Assembly (NCBI RefSeq): GCF_000321225.1
Contig: NW_004450303.1
Location: 1,201,923 to 1,265,922 of the forward strand
Source: Odobenus rosmarus divergens
Taxonomy: Eukaryota > Chordata > Mammalia > Carnivora > Odobenidae
DNA length: 64,000 nt
Reading direction: 5' to 3'
The translations under genes and the position numbers were made by a program. Below the pieces are notes generated by a model. It saw only the letters and a program-made list of their open reading frames with translations. It searched no databases and was not told where the DNA came from. Shown in pieces: positions 23,451 to 35,000 of the stretch; position 1 is the stretch's first letter; every line of letters begins with the position of its first letter.

Positions 23451-24767
23451 AAAGATGAAATGAAATGATAACAACAAGGATAAGAAGAGGGCTTTATAGC
23501 TAAAGTGCATGGTTAGTAGCGGATAGTATAAGGTGTGTAAAGATTCCCTTCCTGACCCAGAGCTTGAAAAGATCAGTGTCTGCCTCCCAGAAAGCTATTA
23601 GTAAAGCTGCATATTCAGGGGACAAGCAGATTTTCCTTGATAGTGCAGTGAAGAGAATGAAGATGTAGGGACATGAAAGATCCAGTAAGAATAATTAGGA
23701 ATGGAAGAGAAGGGTAGTGTTTCAGAGTCAGGGGAGAGGAGGCACAAGGTCGGATGAAGATAAAAGATAATAATCACTTGCCTGAGGAATCCTGGACTTG
23801 GTGCATTGGTGTTGACTGTCCTTGGTAGCATTTCTAAGCACTCAGATCTCACTGGATCCAGCTGCCTGTTGGAGGGAGGCCAGGTAACTGGCTGTGTCAG
23901 AGCATGCGGAGGTGGGGAATGGCAGGATGGGGGACAGGAGATCAATCCTCTGCTATTTCTTTTCTTCACTGGGTTTGTCCAGCAGATACTCCCTGCACAA
24001 CAGAGCCTTGGCCCCATCAGGCTGGTTGCCTTAGGGTCAGTGCACCAGAGGCGGAGCAGCCTTTCCTCAGCCCCAACCCCTGCCTTCAGATAAAGCTTAG
24101 CCAGATTTATTGTTCTATCCTTTTACTTCAGAATGGATATTCTTAGATGATGTTTGGAGAATACTTCATTTTTCCCTGTTATTTTGATTAAGGAAAGCTT
24201 ACATTTTCCAAGTGCAAAATGGCAAAGGAATATTGCCATCTGGCTCTTTGGATGAAAACCTGACAGAATCCAGAACTCTGAGTCAGTTCTCCCTGGCCCC
24301 TAGCCCATGAAACCAGGGCTACCAACCATAGCTAAGAGGCCTCATGCTGAGTCTGTGCCCACCATACATGGGCTTCAGAACTTCTAATCTGAACCTTAAT
24401 TAAAACCATTTTTACTAAGCAAATATCAGGCTGGTTGCCTGAGGAGATCTACAAAATAGTGTTTTATATATCACTACACATATCTATAGGTACCTACACA
24501 TTATAATTATAAGAAAATTGTTATATGACTGTTACAAGAATGCCTTATTAACATAAGAAATAGTTACTGCAGAAATAGAGGAAAAAGTACTTACAAAACC
24601 TAAATACCTACTTATCCTACTGCTTGTGCTTAGATTAAGTCTTTTCTTCAAAGAGGTAGATGGGGACCTGCTCTTAAATAAGCCTAAAAGGTTCTTTGAG
24701 TGTGTGCCAGGAGATGGAATGGAGACATACTCTTCATTAGGAACTTCCTTGTGATAGGAATGAGGTA
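23451..24767. other. Intronic sequence including a local GC-richer patch
   Basis: 23790-24090 is clearly more GC-rich than the surrounding intron (GGAGGTGGGGAATGGCAGGA and similar). Frames of up to 139 codons occur there on both strands, with no recognised domain or splice structure. GGCTGGTTGCCT occurs at about 24021 and 24431. Confidence 0.4.
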
Positions 24768-24822
24768 TATATGTATATATATAGTATATATATAGTTATA
24801 TATATATATGTGTATATATATA

Positions 24823-24853
<31 letters not shown>

Positions 24854-24856
24854 GTA
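24768..24856. repeat. (TA)n/(TG)n microsatellite at the L1 3' end
   Basis: Alternating TA runs with an embedded (TG)n near 24822-24838 sit exactly where the poly(T) of the antisense L1 tail is expected. It probably evolved from that tail. Confidence 0.85.
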
Positions 24857-25241
24857 TATAGTTAACATACAGGGTTATATTATTATTAGTTCCAGGTGTA
24901 CAATATAGTGATTCAACAATTCTATACATTACTCAGTGCTCATCATGATGTGTACTCTTAATCCCCTTCACCTATTCCACCCATTTCCCCACCCACCTCC
25001 CCTCTGGTAACCATCAGTTTCTTCTCGGCAGTTAAGAGTCTTTTTGTTTGTTTGTTTGTCTCTTTTTTTCTTTGTTTTGTTTCTTCAATTCCACACATAA
25101 GTGAAATAATGATATTTATCTTTCTCTGACTTATTCCACTTATTTCAGCATTATACCCTCCAGATCCATCCATGTTGTTGCAAATAGCAAGATTTCATTC
25201 TTTTTATGACTGAGTAAAATCCCATTGTATATAAATATTAT

Positions 25242-25262
25242 AATGTGTGTGTGTGTGTGTGT
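25242..25262. repeat. (GT)n microsatellite
   Basis: About ten GT units within the antisense L1, at the site corresponding to a TATACA-rich stretch of the ORF2 end. Confidence 0.9.
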
Positions 25263-28200
25263 ATCACATCTCCTTTATCCATTCATCCATCCATGGACGA
25301 TGGTCTGCTTCCATAATTTGGCTAATGTAAATAATGCTGCAATAAACATAAGCATGCATATATTTTTTGAATTAGTGTTTTTATATTCTTTGGGTAAATA
25401 TCCAATAGTGCAATCACTGGATCATATGGTAGTTCTATTTTTTAAATTTTTGAGGAACATCCATACTGTTTTCTACAATGGCTGCACCAGTTTGGATTCC
25501 CAAGAATAGTGCACAATGCTTCCTTTTTCTCCACATCCTTACCAGCACTTGTTTCTTGAATTTTTGATTTTAGCCATTCTGATGGGTGTGAGATAATATC
25601 TCATTGTGGTTTTGATTTGCATTTCCCTGATAATGAGTGATGTTGAACATCTTTTCATGTGTCTGTTAGCCATCTGTATGTCTTCTTGGGAGAAATGTCT
25701 GTTCTTGTCTTCTGCCCATTTTTTATTATTTGCGTTTTTGGTTGTTGAGTGAGTGGTCTAAGTTATTTACATATTTTGGATACTAACCCTTTATCAGATA
25801 TGTCATTTGCAAGTATCTTCTCCCATTCAGTAAGTTGTCTTTTAGTTTTGTTGGTTGTTCCTTTGCTGTGCAGAAGCTTTTTATTCTGATGTCATCTCAA
25901 AAGTTTATGTTTGCTTTTGTTTCCCTTGCCTCGGGAGACATATCTAGAAAAATGTTGCTATGACCAATGTCAGAGAAATTACTGTGTTTTCTTCTAGGAT
26001 TTTCATGGTTTCAGGTCACACATTTGGGTCCTTAATCCATTTTGAGTTTATTTTTGTGTGTAGTGTAAGAAATTGGTCCAGTTTCATTCTTTTGCATGTA
26101 GCTGTCCAGTTTCCCCAACACTATTTGTTGAAGAGAGTCTATTTCCCATTGCATATTCTTGCCTCCTTGGTCAAAAATTAACTGACCATATAATTGTGGG
26201 TTTATTTCTGGGCTCTCTATTCTTTTCCATTTATCTATGTGTCTGTTTTTGTGCTAAGAGCATACTGTTTTGATTACTACAGTTTTGTAGTGTATCTTGA
26301 AGTCTGGAATCTTGATACCTTCAATTATGTTCTTCTTTTTCAAGATTGCTTTGGCTATTCGGGGTCTTTGGTGGTTCCATACAAATTTTAAGATTATATG
26401 CTCTAGTTCTGTGAAAAAATGTTGGTATTTTGATGAAGATTGCATTAAATCTATAGATGTTTTGGGTGATATGGACATTTTAACAATATTTATTCTTCCA
26501 GTTCATGAGCATGGAATGTCTTTCCATTTCTTTGTGTTGTCTTCAAATTCTTTTATCAATGTTTTAGTTTTCAGAGTACAGGTCTTTCACCTCCTTGTTC
26601 AAGTTTATTCCTAGGTATTTTATTATTTTTGGTTCAATTGTAAATGAGATTTTTTTTAATATCTCTTTCTGTTACTTCATTATTAGTGTATAGAGATGCT
26701 ATGAATTTCTGTATATTGATTTTGTATCCTGAAACTTTACTGAATTCATTTATTAGCTCTAGTAGTGTTTTGGTAGTCTTTAGGGTCTTCTATATATAGT
26801 ATTATGTCATCTGTAAATAGTGAAATTTTACTTTTTCCTTACCAATTTGGATGTCTTTATTCCTTTTTTGTCTAATCTTTGTGGCTAGGACTTCCAGTAC
26901 TATTCCTGATCTCAGGGGAAAAGCCCTCACAGTTTTTCACCACTGAATATGATGTTCACTGTGGGTTTTTCATTTATGGCCTTTATTATGTTGAGGTATG
27001 TTTCTTCTGAACCTATTTTGTTGAGGGTTTTTATCATGAATGGGTGTTGTCCTTTGTCAAATGTTTTTTCTGTATCTCTTGAAATGATCATATGGTTTTT
27101 ATCCTTTCTCTTATTGATATGATGTATCATGTTGATTGATTTGCAAATATTGAACCACCCTTGCATCCCAGGAATAAATTCTACTTGATTATGTTGAATG
27201 ATTTCTTTAATGTATTGTTGTATTCTGTTCACTAATATTCTGTTGAGGATTTTTGCAACTATGTTCATCAGAGATATTAGCCTTTTTTTTTTGTTCTTGT
27301 TTGTTTTTATAGTGTCTTTATCTGGTTTTGGTATCAGGGTAATGTGGGCCTCATAGAATGAATTTCCTTTCTCTTCTATTTTTCGGAATAGTTTGGGAAG
27401 AATAGGTATTAACTTTTCTTTAAATGTTTGGTAGAATTCACCTCTGAACCTCTCTGGCCCTGGATGTTTATTTGGTGGGAGTTTTTTGATTACTGGTGCA
27501 ATTTCATTGCTGGTAATCAGTCTATTCAAATTTTCTATTTTTGCTTGATTCTGTTTAGGGAGGTTATATGTTTCTAGGAATTTATTCATTTCTTATAGGT
27601 AGTCCAGTTTGTTGGCATATAATTTTTCATAAAATTCACTTATAGTCCTTGTATTCCTGTGGTGTCAGTTGTTATTCTCCTCTTTCATTTCTCATTTTTG
27701 TTTCTTTGAGTCCTCTCTAGCCCTCTCTCTTTCTCTCTCTTTTTATGAGACTGGCTAAAGGTTTATCAATCTTGTTGATCTTTTCAAAGAAGTAGCTCCT
27801 GATTTCATTGATCTGTTCTTTATGAATTTTTAGTTTCTATTTCACTTATTTATGCTCTAATCTTTATTATTTCCTTCATTCTATTGGTTTGTGGTTTTGT
27901 TTCTTCTTTTTCTAGCTCCTTTAGGTGTAAGTTTAGGTTGTTTATTTGAGAAATTTCTTACTTCTTGAGGTAGGCCTGTATTGCTATAAACTTTCCTCTT
28001 AGAATAGCTTTTGCTGCATCCCAAAGATTTTGGACCATTGTGTTTTAATTTTCATTTGTCTACAGGTATTTTTAAATATGTTTTTGATTTCCTGATTGAC
28101 CCATTCATTATTTAGTAGGATGTTATTTAGCTTCCATGTATTTGTGCTCTTTCTAGATTTTTTCTTGTGGTTGCTTTCTAGTTTCATAACACTGGTTGGA

Positions 28201-28444
28201 AAAGATGCATAGTACAACTTCGATTTTTTTTTAATTTGTTGATACTGTTTTGTGGCCTATTATGTCATCTATTCTGGAGAATGTTTTATGTGCACTTGAG
28301 AAGAATGTGTATTCTTCTGTGTTAGGATGGAATTTTCTGAACATATCTGTTAAATCCATCTGGTCCAGTATGTCATTCAAAGCCACTGTTGCCTTGTTGA
28401 TATTCTGTTTGGATGATTTGCCCATTGATGTAAGTGGAGTATTA

Positions 28445-28680
28445 AAATCCCCTACTAAGGATGCCTGGGTGGCTCAGTAAGTTAAGCCTTTGTCTTCAGC
28501 TCAGGTCATGATCCCGGGATCCTGGGATCGAGTCCCACATTGGGCTCCTTGCTCAGCAGGGAACCTGCCTCTCCCTCTACCCCCCTGCTCGTGCTCTCTC
28601 TCTCTCTCTGACAAATAAATAAATAAATAAATAATAAATAAATAAATCTTTTAAAAAAACAATAAAATAATATCCCCTAT
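28445..28680 (+). mobile_element. CAN-SINE nested in L1 ORF2
   Basis: The SINE runs from AGGATGCCTGGGTGGCTCAG through GTCATGATCCCGGGATCCTG and an expanded (AAAT)n tail, about 28456-28668. L1 sequence ATCCCCTACT is repeated as ATCCCCTATT on the far side. It post-dates the L1. Confidence 0.95.
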
Positions 28681-29299
28681 TATTGATTACTATTGATTAG
28701 TTTCTTTATATTTGTTATTAACTGCTTTATATATTTGGGTGCTCCCATGTTGAGTGTATAAATACTTACAATTGTTATATTTTCTTGTTGGATTTTTCTC
28801 TTTATGATTACGCTGTGTCTTTCTTTGTCTCTTATTGCAGTCTTTGTTTTAAAGTCTATTTTTTCTAATATAAGTATTGCTACCCTGGTTTTCTTTTCAC
28901 TTCCATTTGTATGATAAATGCTTTTCCATCCCTTCACTTTCAATCTGCATATATCTTTAGGTCTGAAATGTGTCTCTTGAAGCAGCATATAGATGGGTTT
29001 TGCTTTTTTATCCATTCCTTCACCTTGTGTCTTTTGATTGGAGTGTTTAGTCCATTTACATTCAAAGTAATTATTGATAGGTATGTATTTATTGCCATTT
29101 TGTTACTTGCTTTATGGTTGTTTTTGTAGTTCTTCTCTGTTCCTTTCTTCTCTTGTTCTCTTCTCCCATGGTTTGTTAACTTGCTTTAGTGATGTACTTG
29201 GATTCCTTTCTCTTTATTTTTGCATATCTACTACTGGTTTTTGATTTGTGGTTACCATTAGATTTGCATATAACATCTTATGCAGATAGCAATCTATAT

Positions 29300-30440
29300 T
29301 AAGTTAAAGGTCGCTTAAATTTGAACCTATTCTTCTCTCCTCTCCCTGAACCCCATGTTTTAGGGATAAGATATCATCCTTTATATCCTTTTATTTTGTG
29401 AATCCCTTGACTGATTTTTCTAGATACACTTATTTTTACTGTTTTTCTTGCATGTTTCCTACTTTTCTTACTCCTTACTTATGGTCTTTTCTTTCACTCA
29501 AAAAGTCCCCTTTAACTTTTCTTATAGGGCTGGCTTAGTGGTCATGAGTTCCTTTAACTTGTTTGTTTGAGAAACTCTTTATTTCTCATAGTAAAGTCTT
29601 GCTGGATAGAATATTCTTGGCTGTGTTTTATTGTTTTTTTTTCTTTCAGCACTTCAAATATATCATGCCATTCTCTTCTGGACTACAAAGTCTCTGCTGA
29701 AAAATCAGCTGATTGACTTATGGGATTTTTCTTGGATATAACTTTTTTCTTTTCTCTTGGGGCTTTTAAAATTCTCTATCACTACTTTTTGGCATTTTAA
29801 TTACTATGTGTCTTGGTGTGGATCTCCTTGTTTATTTTGTTGGGGGATCTGTGCCTCCTGGATCTGGATTTTTGTTTCCTTCCCCAGATTGAGAAGTTTT
29901 CAGATATTATTTCTTCAAATAAATTTTCTGCCACCTTTTCCACTCTTTTCCTTCTGTGATCCCTATAATGTGAATGTTTTCACTCTTGATGATGTCACTG
30001 AGTTCTCTCTCTTTTCATTTTTTATTATTTTTTTTCTCTTCTGTTTAGCCTGATTCCTTTCTATTACTCTGACCTACAGATTGCTGATGCATTCTTCTGC
30101 TTCTTCTAGTCTACTATTTATCCCATTTAGTGCATTTTTACCTTCATTTATTGAGTTCTTCATCTCTTATTGGTTCTCTTTTATGTTTTCTATTTCTTTG
30201 TTAAGAGTCTTATGGAGGTCTTCCACTCTTCTCAAGCCCAGTGAGTATCTTCATGACCATTACTTTAAATTCTCTAGCAGGCATATTATTTAACACTGTT
30301 TCATTTAGGTCTCTTGCTGCAACTTTATACTGTTCTTTCATTTGGAACTTATGCCTCTGTCTCCTCATTTTGTCTAACTCTATGTCTGTTTCTCTGTTAG
30401 GAAAGTCAGCTCTGTCTCCTGCTTTTGAAAGTAGTGGTCT
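29300..30440 (-). pseudogene. L1 ORF1 region, broken
   Basis: The minus strand near 30230-30340 encodes remnants such as NNMPAREFKVMV and an adjacent Glu/Lys/Asn-rich coiled-coil stretch typical of the L1 ORF1 RNA-binding protein. No frame is long enough to function. Confidence 0.75.
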
Positions 30441-30448
30441 TATGAAGA

Positions 30449-30489
30449 AGAGGTCCTAAAAAAAAAAAAAAAAAAAAAAAAGAGGTCCT
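30449..30489. mobile_element. Poly(A)-only insertion with 9-bp direct repeat
   Basis: AGAGGTCCT at 30449-30457 and 30481-30489 flanks about 23 A residues and nothing else. This looks like a target-site duplication around an extremely 5'-truncated retrotransposition product. Confidence 0.7.
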
Positions 30490-31655
30490 GTAGTGCCCTG
30501 CAGTGCAATGCCCCCTGTTTACCAGAAGCTATATCTTCAAGGGTGTCTCTTATGTGTGTGGCACGCACCCTACTGTTGTGGCTGAGCTGCTTTGCTTTCA
30601 GTTCACTCATCTGCAATGGCTCTCTTTGCCTGTTGTGGGCAGGTTTTGGTCCCTCTGTTGTTAGTGGGCAAGTCTAAGGCTGCCTTGGGGTTAAAACAAG
30701 TCAGAGCAGGCACTTGCTAGAGATGCAGTAGCACTGAACTGCAGGAGGATGTTGGAATAGGGTGTGTGGTGCCAAGAAGGTCCATGCCAGTGGGAGGGGA
30801 CCTGTGACAGAAACAGGTAAGGTTGAAGGGGGTGGATCCACAAAAGCATGCAGGGGTGGGACATGTGTTAGCGAAGCTTGTGCAGGTCCTCTGCAGGAAA
30901 GGACATGGAGTCATGGCCTGGCTGGAGAGGGTGTGTCCACAGGAGAACTTGCAAGTGAGATGTGCTATTAGCAATTAAGTAGGGAGTATTAGTGCTGTTC
31001 TGGTTCCTGCAGGTATCCGTATGCTTATGCTGGGGGCAGGGAAGGGAAATGGCACCCACCAAGTCCTTTGTTTCTGGAGAGTCTCCCAACAAACCCTGCT
31101 CCTCTAGCAGATGCTGTGAGATAAGCAAAAGAAATTTCCCTCCCATATACCCCAGGAATTTTTCAAACTGCTTCTTCTATGCTGTACCTCTACAGGGCTG
31201 TTTGTTGTGCTGCCTTTTTATAGGTGGGAAGTCAGTTTCTTCCACCCCCATGGCTCTCCCATGCGCCTACTGATTTTTAAAGTTCTAGGCTTTACTCCAC
31301 TGATTGTAAGAACTTGTGAAATTTAGACCTTCTGGTTTTCAAAGCCAAATGTTATGGGGATTCATCTTCCCCTTGCAGGTACCCTGGTGTGAGAGTCTAT
31401 TTCTCTCCCCTCTCTACCCCTGCAGCATCCCTCCCTTCCATGGATGGCACACAGTCCATTTAGCTCCTGACCACTTGTCTGCCCTTCCTACCCTCTTTGA
31501 TGTGACCTCTTCTCTACATTTAGCTATGAAGAGTCTGCTCTGCCACTCTTTGGCTTGTTTTCTGGGTTATTTACACTGATACGGCTAATTTATATTTGTA
31601 TCCATGGCATGAGGTGAGCTTAGGGTTCTTCTACTCCACCATCTTTCCTGGAAGT
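30490..31655 (-). promoter_or_regulatory. L1 5'UTR, degraded internal promoter
   Basis: GC-richer sequence between ORF1 and the 5' end (for example TGTGGCACGCACCC and GCCAGTGGGAGGGGACC). In intact L1s this region holds the sense promoter. Its frames on both strands are not genes. Confidence 0.65.
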
Positions 31656-32079
31656 CTGACAGGATTGAATTTAGAGCTTGAGAAGTTTATGGAAGTTTCC
31701 AGAACCTTGTGGAATGGAGAACTATAAAAAAAAATGAAAGGACCAGCAATTTCCAAGCCCTGCAGACAGGCTCCATTCTTAAAAGAGCAAGTGGATTTTT
31801 CTTCTCTTAGGGCACAGAAATGACCTCATTACTCAGAAAAGTGGAGAAAAACTTGATCCTGAATTATTCTGCTGTTTCCTACTATACATGTAATAACAAA
31901 GCCTGAAAGAACTGCGTTTTTTGAAAGAAAAAAAATAACTATTTTCTGGCTAAAAGTCAATAAAGAAATTATAAACTACTGGGTGTGATTCCTAAAATAG
32001 AAGTAATAAATCACCTAGATAATAGATAAAATATTTAAATTTTTTAGAAGAGGGAAGAATTATTTAATTAGAATATTCC
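31656..32079. other. Unique AT-rich intron
   Basis: Nothing recognised beyond the L1 5' end. Confidence 0.5.
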
Positions 32080-32228
32080 TGATACTTGAGCACTTTTAAC
32101 CCATTTCCCTACTTAGGATATTTCTATGAGAGTTGTAACCATTTGTGCCTTTATGTTTGTTCTCTGTGTCATACTACAGTTTCTAGAACACAACAGGAAC
32201 ATAATAATTTTTTTCTGAATGAATGGCT
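32080..32228 (+). repeat. L2/MIR-type 3' end fragment
   Basis: GTGTCATACTACAGTTTCTA, GAACACAACAGGAACATAAT and TTTCTGAATGAATGGC follow the shared 3' end pattern of L2-type elements. Confidence 0.55.
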
Positions 32229-33470
32229 TTATAAAAACTTTTGGACAGAAAATTATTTGAGACTTGTGTTTTTTGACAGCAAATTGTAATTCAAGGATTA
32301 GCTGAATTAGACATAGAACTCACATAAAAATATTGGTAATTCAAACATTAGTTGGTTAAGTTATAAAAATTCAGGGATTTTATCAGTAATAATTAAAATG
32401 ACAATTTCAACTCCTATTTGCACTTCCTTTTTCTTCCTCTATTCTGTTCACCATCTGATAGGGGGATACCTTTGCTTATGCACTTATTTCAAAATTCTAG
32501 AAGGCAGAGGCTATAGTTATCCTCTAATGGCCTTATGGTTGTCCTTCATGAATGTTTAAATTATTATATTTAAAATATGATATCATAAAATATTAAAAGA
32601 TGTTGCTATGTATATCAAGCTCTGAAAAAGATTAATGCTTTCATATACACATGGTTTCATTGTTTCAATGCTTTTTTCTTTCAACTGCTAGTTAAAATTG
32701 GAAAATCAAAATTAGGTTGATAAAAGGATAAGATTTGTTATGAAGAAAAGGTAGGACTTCTGTCCTTTAAGTTTTGCTGTGCCTTTTGGGACACTCATTC
32801 TCTTATTATGCAGGGATATTATGATCAACTACTCATCATCAGTCTTTAATTGTCTCCTGACTACACTCTAAGTGACCTTCTCTAATGAGTTTCCCTTTTA
32901 AGGATCATTTCCTCCTCACATTTGAAAATATCATAGAGTTTTAATTATTATTTTCCTATTCTACGTTATCTGGTAATTATCACAATTTACCTTCCTAACT
33001 GACATTATTTAAAAAAAAGATATTTTTTCTCATATTACATTTTTTTGTCTCAACAAACTTGTTTGGAAAGAACACGTGAGAATTATGGAACTGACTGACA
33101 TCTCCAAAACCTATTTTTCTGACATCCTCAAAACTAATTGTCGTTTAAAGTGACCTGACAAGCTACAGTCTCTGTGGGCTGGCACAAACCTGGCCCAGAT
33201 TCACTCTCAAAGAGGCCTGTGCAACAAAAGCAACATTGGCTGGCCATGAGTTATTCAGTGAGATAGAACTAAGAACCATGAACTCAAATATCCCCCATCT
33301 CTGCACAACTAAAAGCTCAGTAAGTGAGTAAAAATATAGTTCAGCAACTTTCTTAGAAGATAAAAAAAATCCTGCCTTTCACAGATGCTTGAACTATTTT
33401 TGTCAAGGGAATTAATGTTTTCTTCAGACCCCTCATTATTATCCATTATTACATGTAATACCTCCACGTC
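32229..33470. other. Unique intronic sequence
   Basis: AT-rich with no recognised gene. 33060-33330 is a somewhat more complex patch without repeat signature. Confidence 0.5.
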
Positions 33471-33698
33471 TCATGCTCGTTCTCTCTCTCTCTCAAATAA
33501 ATAAAATCTTTAAAAAATAAAATTAAATTAAAAAAATTTAAAAAAAGAAAAGAACTCAAAGCTTCAGATAATACTTGTCAAGTTCAGCTCTTAAATGTGA
33601 ATTAAATATCTGGTGATGTGTGGTGATTTAGAAAAAAAATAATCGAATGATTTGGAGCTAGTGTAGATTAGTCATGATCTCAGGGTCCTGGGATGGAG
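33471..33698 (+). repeat. Circularly permuted partial copy of the SINE and flank at 34814-35107
   Basis: It contains a SINE tail (CTCTCTCTCTCAAATAAATA at 33484), then flank shared with 35000-35107 (GTCAAGTTCAGCTCTTAAAT, ATTAAATATCTGG, AATGATTTGG). It then jumps straight into a 28-bp internal SINE piece (GTCATGATCTCAGGGTCCTG, then GGATGGAG). In the 34.8-kb copy the internal piece comes before the tail. Both copies share GATGGAG in place of the family's GATCGAG. Confidence 0.75.
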
Positions 33699-34144
33699 AA
33701 GTAGAGAGTCGTCTCAAAGTTTATTCTTTATAAGCATTTGCCTTCTTATCTAAATCATACTGGAAAGCATTGGGTTCCTTTCCTAAGATTCAGCTTAATT
33801 TGCCACAAATTTCTTTTTTTTCCATTTGGCCCTTTATGATGGATTATCCTTTATTATTTTATCTGCTTTATTTGGCAAAAAAGACTCTTGCAACTGTGGA
33901 CCTAGGGACTTACACTTTCATCTCTGCTTCGGGACCAGTTTGCTTTAACTGGAGAGAGTAAATTTAATGAGTTCCTCTGAGATTGAGGAGTGGAGACAAT
34001 TCTAATTGGAACACTATGAATTGTAACTTTCATGAGGAAGGTTTTCATTTGTATTTGGATCATACAATAGTGTCTTCTTTAACTCAGTATGAGACAACCA
34101 TATTTATCTGTGTAGATTTTAATTAAAAAGAAAAAACTAAGAGT
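33699..34144. other. Unique intronic sequence
   Basis: No recognised gene. The 63-codon frame at 33770-33961 has no support. Confidence 0.5.
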
Positions 34145-34509
34145 ACAGTTGACCTTTTGAACAACACTGGTTTGAACTGCATGGAACCACTTATACACAA
34201 GGTTTTTTGTTTGTTTGTTTGTTTGTTTTTTCTATACATACAGTACGGTACTCTAAATATATTTTCTCTTCCTCATGATTTTCTTAATAACACTTTCTTT
34301 TCTCTAGCTTATTGTAAGAATACAGTATAAAATACATATAACATACAGAACATGTGTTAATTGATTATTTATGTTATTGGTAAGGTTTCTGGTCAACAGT
34401 AGGCTATTTATTAGTAGTTAAATTTTGGGGAATCAGAAGTGAAACATGAATTTCCAACTATGTGGGGGCTGGTGCTCCTAACCCCCACATTATTTAAGAG
34501 TTAATTGCA
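34145..34509 (+). mobile_element. MER2-like TcMar-Tigger nonautonomous DNA transposon
   Basis: CAGTTGACCTTTTGAACAAC, GGTTTGAACTGCATGG, ACAGTACGGTACTCTAAATA, TAACACTTTCTTTTCTCTAG, GGTCAACAGTAGGCTATTTA and CCTAACCCCCACATTATTTA match the MER2-type element. The right inverted terminus is decayed. An internal (GTTT)n expansion lies near 34203-34229. Confidence 0.85.
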
Positions 34510-34766
34510 TGTATCTTTTGGTGGCTAATCGTGGTAAAGAACCTAGTAAGTTTTAAGTAGTTTATCCTTGCTTTCTTAGCTTTAGTTATGTTTTATATTT
34601 CAGTCAGTCAGGCAAGAAGTATATATTGAATCTCACCATGCCCTGAGCCTGCCCTCAAGGATCTTATAGCCCAGCCCTACAATGAATCCCCATTTCTTCT
34701 AAAAGATTGGCTATATGACTAAGTCATATAGTTTTTCCTTTGAGATTAAAAATACTTAAAGCTTCA

Positions 34767-35000
34767 GGGGCACCTGGGTGGCTCAGTTGGTTGAGTGACT
34801 GACTTCAGCTCAGGTCATGATCTCCAGGTCCTGGGATGGAGCCCTGTGTCAGGGTCCCTGCTCAGTGTGGAGTCTGCTTGTCCCTCTACCTCTGCCCCTC
34901 CCCCAGCTTGTTCTTTCTCTCTCTCTCTCAAATAAATAAATAAAATCTTTTAAAAAATAATAAAATTAAAAAATTAAAAATAAAATAAAAAAATAAAAGC
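34767..35000 (+). mobile_element. CAN-SINE with long A-rich tail
   Basis: GGGGCACCTGGGTGGCTCAG head, GGTCATGATCTCCAGGTCCT, CT-rich run, then AAATAAATAAATAAAATC and a degenerate (TAAAA)n tail. Flanks AAAGCTTCAG and CAAGCTTTAG are the diverged target duplication. Confidence 0.95.

Larger units (their letters stand above)
25070..29085 (-). pseudogene. L1 ORF2 (endonuclease-reverse transcriptase), broken
   Basis: Minus-strand fragments in order: an endonuclease piece at 28680-29015 with CLQETH-like LLQETHFRPKD; a later endonuclease piece at 28231-28425 with RIDDIIGHK; a reverse-transcriptase piece at 26927-27589 (220 residues) with [15 protein letters not shown] and [10 protein letters not shown]; and a C-terminal piece at 26254-26478. 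The catalytic Asp pair is still visible near 26800-26815, but the usual FADD reads F-T-D-D. Frameshifts and stops separate the pieces, one of them in the endonuclease before 29015, and a SINE interrupts it. Family identity is certain; exact ends are approximate. Confidence 0.9.
24857..31655 (-). mobile_element. Near full-length, inactive L1 (antisense to the host gene)
   Basis: Read on the minus strand, the element goes from a 5' end near 31655 (GGAAAGATGGTGGAGTAG) through a GC-richer 5'UTR, ORF1, ORF2 and a 3'UTR ending near 24857. Length is about 6.8 kb, including a nested SINE (28456-28668) and a poly(A) insertion (30458-30481). The coding regions survive only as short frames, so it is dead. 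It lies in opposite orientation to the GALNTL6 exon. Confidence 0.92.

Noticed and set aside
23598..24017. 139-codon open frame on - strand
   Set aside because: No domain recognised; it overlaps competing + strand frames in a GC-richer patch, where stop codons are rarer by chance.
26927..27589. 220-residue reverse-transcriptase-like protein
   Set aside because: Not an independent gene or retron: it is the middle of a dead L1 ORF2, with matching L1 pieces on both sides.
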